A stretch of 64,000 bases of DNA from Eonycteris spelaea (lineage: Eukaryota; Chordata; Mammalia; Chiroptera; Pteropodidae): positions 1,030,001 through 1,094,000 of the forward strand of contig PUFA01000062.1 of NCBI GenBank assembly GCA_003508835.1. The letters are read 5' to 3'. Below are positions 60,072-64,000 of the stretch, one piece after another. The notes beneath the pieces are model-generated. The model saw only the letters and a list, made by a program, of their open reading frames with translations. It was not told where the DNA came from and searched no databases. Both the position numbers and the translations under genes were made by a program. Numbering within the stretch: position 1 is the first letter of the stretch; every line of letters starts with the position of its first letter.

Positions 60072-60715
60072 ATATGGAAAACAGAACAGAGATTCCTCAA
60101 AAAATTTAAAACAGAACTACCATAAAAGCCAATAATTCTACCTCTGGGTATTTATCTGAATAAAACAAAAACAATAACTCAAAAAGATATATGTACCCCT
60201 AATGCTTATTGTAGCATAGTTTACAATAGCTAAGCTATGGAAGCAACCTAGATGTCCATCAACAGATGAATGGATCAAGAAGTGTTACATATAAACAATG
60301 GAATATTACTCAGCCATAAAAAAAAAATCTTGCCATTTACAACAACATGGATGGACCTAGAGAGTATTATGTTAAATAAGTCAAACAAAGACAAATACTA
60401 TATAATTTCACTTATGTGTAGAATCTAAAACCAAACAAAACAAATGAAGAAAAACAAAACAAAAGCAAACTCACAGATACGAGAACAAAAGGATGGTTGC
60501 GGGAAGGGATTTATCAGGTACAAAACTTCCAGCTATAAAATGTCAAAGAGATATAATGCACGGCATAGGGAATATAGTCAATAATATCATAATAAGTATG
60601 TATGGTGACAGATGGTTACTAGACTTACGGTGATCACATCATAAAGTACATAAATGTTGAACCACTATGTTGTACACCTAAAACTAATTACTGTGTGTCA
60701 ACTCAATAAAAGAAT
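60072..60715 (+). mobile_element. L1 LINE 3' end (5'-truncated)
   Basis: Clear L1 text: 'gattcctcaaaaaatttaaa', 'ctacctctgggtatttatct', 'gatgtccatcaacagatgaa', 'tggaatattactcagccata' and 'gttgtacacctaaaactaat'. It is better preserved than the L1 at 20750 and antisense to ARAP2. Confidence 0.92.
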
Positions 60716-61824
60716 GTTAGTGTCAGTTTCTACTGTGCCACCTTCCTAACAAATGTTTTTACTTCTATCTACATGGTTCTTTCCTACTTTTTTACAGCCT
60801 ATTGGGGTGTGGGGGAAACTAACATTTCCTAAGGCATTTCTCCTACTCGGCCAAAAGTTACTTCAAGTTTCAGTTCCTACAATCTGCTAACAAATGAAAG
60901 AGAAAGAAAGAGATGAACATGAATCTTGGACCTCGGCAACTGAAAAAACAAAAAGTCCATGTGGATTCCGTAGATTTTACAGCTATCGATGAGAATATGT
61001 AGCCTGACATCTCCCCTTTGCTATCATTATGTCACTTTTGAAAGGAAAAAACTTCAAAAATAAGGCAGTAATTATGATAGTCTTTTAAAAGTTATTTTAA
61101 CTTAGAAAACTTAAGTTCTTGACTTATAGAAGGGACAGACCCAGGATAAGAAAAAGAATCACTGAAATATATTTGTAGGGATGCCTGACATGGAATCTTA
61201 GGGACACCTGTTGGAAGTAGAGAAAAACCTCTAGGAAAGATTAGCAACACTCTATAAAAACTAGAGTAAATTTCCAGACATACATACAGTAAAGGATCTT
61301 TTGGGAAATAACAGTTTCAAATTGTTCTTCAAACACTTTCCTTTATGCTGACTTTGAGTTTTAATGTCTCTAACAGAATATATTCTGGTAATAATAGTCT
61401 TTAAGAAAAGGAATACAACAGAATTTGCAAAGTGAAAAATTAAATTTTTATATAAAAATTGATGAGATCTTAGCATAAAACAATTTAAAAACCCAGTAGC
61501 TATAGTGTAGAACCATACATGACTTATTAGTAAGTTCTTCAAAATTTTAAAATGTATTACCGCTAATAATGATCTTCTTAACTTTCCACTTAAAAGTTTG
61601 CACATTTCAAAATGTATAATCAAGAAAAAGATATCCTTTCAAATGAAACTTAGTCACAAAAAGAGGTACAGCAACCCCAAATTAATGTATGATGAACTAA
61701 AGCAGCACTCAATGTTGTTGAAGGATATTTTCACTTATTTTCCAACTCCAGAAACATCTTGTTCATTTTATCTGGATGCTTATCATTTTTAAAGAAGAAA
61801 AAATCTTAAGCAGTGTTTTACTGT

Positions 61825-61945
61825 ATGGTTTTTGGATCACCTGTCACTGAATCACCTGGGATGCTTTATACGAATGCAGATTCAAACACCCCATCCCCCC
61901 GAATTCTAAGTCAATGGGTCTAATGAGCCCAGATATCTGGAATTT
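61825..61945 (+). mobile_element. MER5A-type hAT element fragment
   Basis: 'gaatcacctgggatgcttta', 'cagattcaaacaccccatcc' and 'tctaagtcaatgggtctaat' match the MER5 core. This is a non-autonomous Charlie derivative. Confidence 0.75.
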
Positions 61946-62813
61946 AATGTACAACTTAAATAATAGCCTTAGAGGTAGTAATCCATCTCTCTTCTTCACA
62001 TGATGCCTCTTAAACCTCAGGATATTAACTTAATTACCTGAGCGAACTAATGGCAGAAGAATAAAAACCCAGAACTGCTACCATGGAGTCCAATCTCTGT
62101 TCTAAATGGCTTCCAAATTTCCTTTATAACAACTCTTCAACATATGCTGCAATAGCTACTCTTTCACCTCTATCCATTGTCTATTTACTCTCTCTGGAAT
62201 AACCCTCCAGAGTAAATAGTAAAACTATGTACAAATAGAGGCATGAAAAATGAAAATAGTTCTTATGAGCAGCTGTAGGTCAATTTTCTTTTTTATTCTA
62301 CTCTTACTATAAGTTATGTGGGCAATAAATTCACTGTTTTAAAACTTAATGAATGAAAATAGGCTTTCATGCATGGAACTAAATTATAGCCTACACAAAT
62401 TAAGAAAAACAGGTTCAAATCTAACACCTCTTATATTTTTATGAGATTTTTTTTCCATCATCCTTAAAAAAAAAAAAAAACACAAGATTACTTCATGTGT
62501 TTGTGAGTGCAAAACTTTTAGAAGTTGCACCAAACTATTTTATCTTTCAGTGCTTTTCCTAAAACACTAGCTTAAAAGCCCTGTGCATTCAGGAAAAAGA
62601 CTCCTTATTTAGCACATCACCCAAGTTCTTGATACAATTTGCTCAATCATGTGAGAAAACCAATAGGCAACTTTCCTCTAGGGGAAAAGGAATACAATAT
62701 GATGTAAATCTAAATAAATCTGGAACAGTATGTCAGGCCTAAACACAGAGGGCCATCCTTAATTTATCCATCCGGTCTTAGCCAAAAAGGAACACATATA
62801 TGAACAACAGTAA

Positions 62814-62945
62814 GCACTTTTTAAGGCTTTATATATATATACACTTTATATGTATACTTTATATATACACTTTATATATATAGTATGCACTTTTTAAGGC
62901 TATATATATGTATATATATACAAATATGTATACACACATACACAC
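62814..62945. repeat. TA-rich tract with a 73-base duplication
   Basis: The 15-mer 'gcactttttaaggct' occurs at 62814-62828 and again at 62887-62901, each followed by TATATA sequence. Several 'cactttatata' units lie between. It ends in a CA-rich segment. Confidence 0.85.
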
Positions 62946-63394
62946 ACTCATGTTAATGCATTGAAAAGGACTTAAAATATACATATAGCAAAAATAGGTT
63001 TACTTCTCAAAGGATGAGGAGAGGCCCAGTATTAATGCTTTAATTTGAAAACGAATATATTTATCATTTTGTGTACACAGAAGTGTTTCTAATTCCCACT
63101 CTTCTTTAGATGCCCATTATTTGCTCTTCTCTGTAATTCCTGCACAAGTCTAACAGAGCATTGAGCTCACTGTCCACCATAAACACTGTTTTAGTCTCAC
63201 TTTTCCTTCTGGAAGACAAGACTTGTGTCCTCCAGTAAGTGCATCATTTTTAGAGTGCCTGACATGGTATAATGTTTATTAAATGCACACTCTAAACCTT
63301 CTAGGCAACTAAATTATTCAAGGAAAGAATCTTAGTCTGTTTCTAAAGAGTTATAGGCCAGAATTTTTTTTTCTAACATACACTTTAAAACAAT

Positions 63395-63620
63395 AGTCTG
63401 ATATAGTGGCTAAGAAGCTAGACTTAGAGTTATAATTCTGGTTTTAAATTAAACTCTGCATAATGAACTATAATCCTTAATCCTTGCTTTCCTCATCTAT
63501 AAAACTTAGATAAGAATATCTTCCTCCTACATTTGTGTGATAAGTTTAAAGGGAATGTTTGTAAATTAATTAGCAACAAAGGTACTCAAAAATGGTAGTC
63601 ATTATTATCCTTTTTTATGG
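63395..63620 (+). repeat. MIR SINE, nearly full length
   Basis: Spans the 5' part 'gatatagtggctaagaagct', the core 'tttcctcatctataaaactt' and the 3' part 'gataagtttaaagggaatgt', ending 'ggtagtcattattat'. Confidence 0.85.
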
Positions 63621-64000
63621 TCAATTACTAATATTAATGTGAAAAAATTCATATAACTTCCTGCTAATCAGAAAGTATTAATAAAACCTTAAAAACATTC
63701 TACTTTATTTCTAGAGAATAACAAACTCAGAAACTCTAACATAAGCATTTAAACAAGTAATTTGAAGCCCACCAGACCTGTGCAAGTAAAAGATGAATAC
63801 CTCAACTAATTTGTGGTATTCATTTGGCAGAGTAACTTCCATACTGACACATGTCAATTATGCATTTTAACCTCCATTCCAATAAGAAAAGTTTTAATCA
63901 TCATACTCCACAAACTAAAGATGTTCATATTATGTTCATACACATTATTAGGCTTTGAGTCACTTTTCTTGAGGAATATGCTAACTACCTGGCTTGTTAA

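Larger units (their letters stand above)
1..64000 (-). other. ARAP2: ARAP2 gene body, internal part (both ends outside window)
   Basis: Sixteen minus-strand exons, each with consensus GT-AG borders, join in matching phase into about 727 codons that read as ARAP2. This is a PtdIns(3,4,5)P3-dependent Arf6 GTPase-activating protein that acts at focal adhesions and the cell periphery. Domains seen in order are the PH2 end, ArfGAP with a C-x2-C-x16-C-x2-C zinc finger, an ankyrin-like segment, PH3, PH4, RhoGAP and the RA start. ARAP2 is separated from ARAP1 and ARAP3 by glutamine in place of the RhoGAP arginine finger and by close agreement with the ARAP2 sequence as I remember it. SAM, PH1, PH5, the promoter and both UTRs are not in the window. 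One exon (6596-6744) carries a frameshifting extra base. Identification is by eye, without an alignment search. Confidence 0.95.
53921..64000 (-). other. ARAP2 intron upstream of exon 1, right end of window
   Basis: More than 10 kb of intron leading to exons outside the window. It contains MIRs (57230-57420, 57915-58080, 63395-63620), L2 fragments (56985-57150, 59370-59480, 59640-59795), an L1 3' end (60072-60715), a MER5-type hAT fragment (61825-61945), a poly-A/GAAA tract (57602-57643) and TA-rich duplicated sequence (62814-62945). No exon for PH1 or the start of PH2 was found. Confidence 0.65.

Overview
The window is a piece of a placental-mammal nuclear chromosome. It is AT-rich, CpG-poor, full of long introns, and carries MIR, L2, L1 and hAT fossils. 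I found one gene: ARAP2 (Arf-GAP with Rho-GAP, ankyrin repeat and PH domains 2). It lies on the minus strand and is truncated at both ends of the window. I see no primate Alu, rodent B1/B2, carnivore Can-SINE, ruminant BovB, pig PRE1 or equine ERE SINE. The L1 3' ends look laurasiatherian. A SINE-poor lineage such as a fruit bat is a guess from repeat content only.

Sixteen internal coding exons, all with GT-AG borders, read from right to left: 53920-53805, 51175-50976, 48120-48035, 47288-47106, 42902-42728, 42260-42126, 32368-32224, 30181-30079, 29431-29233, 29031-28968, 18046-17883, 13619-13407, 10159-10054, 6744-6596, 5087-5019 and 2462-2388. They total 2182 bases. Every junction matches in phase except for one extra base inside the exon at 6596-6744. 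In order they encode the end of the second PH domain, the zinc-finger ArfGAP domain, an ankyrin-like segment, PH3, PH4, the RhoGAP domain and the start of the Ras-association (RA) domain. The exons for SAM, PH1 and the start of PH2 must lie beyond base 64000. Those for the rest of RA, PH5 and the C-terminus lie beyond base 1.

The remaining ~62 kb is intron. The largest introns are 18047-28967 (10.9 kb), 32369-42125 (9.8 kb) and the right-hand intron from 53921 to beyond 64000 (over 10 kb). They hold old L2 copies in both orientations, MIRs, three 5'-truncated L1 3' ends, two hAT (MER-type) fragments, one LTR-like repeat, one CpG-rich retroposon and several microsatellites. I see no second protein gene, tRNA, rRNA, CRISPR array or CpG-island promoter.

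The most notable observation is a single-base insertion in the RhoGAP exon at 6596-6744, a run of four A where the reading frame needs three. It brings in a stop codon and would remove the rest of RhoGAP, RA and PH5. Since the other 15 exons are intact, an assembly error or a rare allele is more likely than a dead gene. The RhoGAP domain also has glutamine where catalytic RhoGAPs have the arginine finger, as expected for ARAP2. I found no undescribed biological system here.
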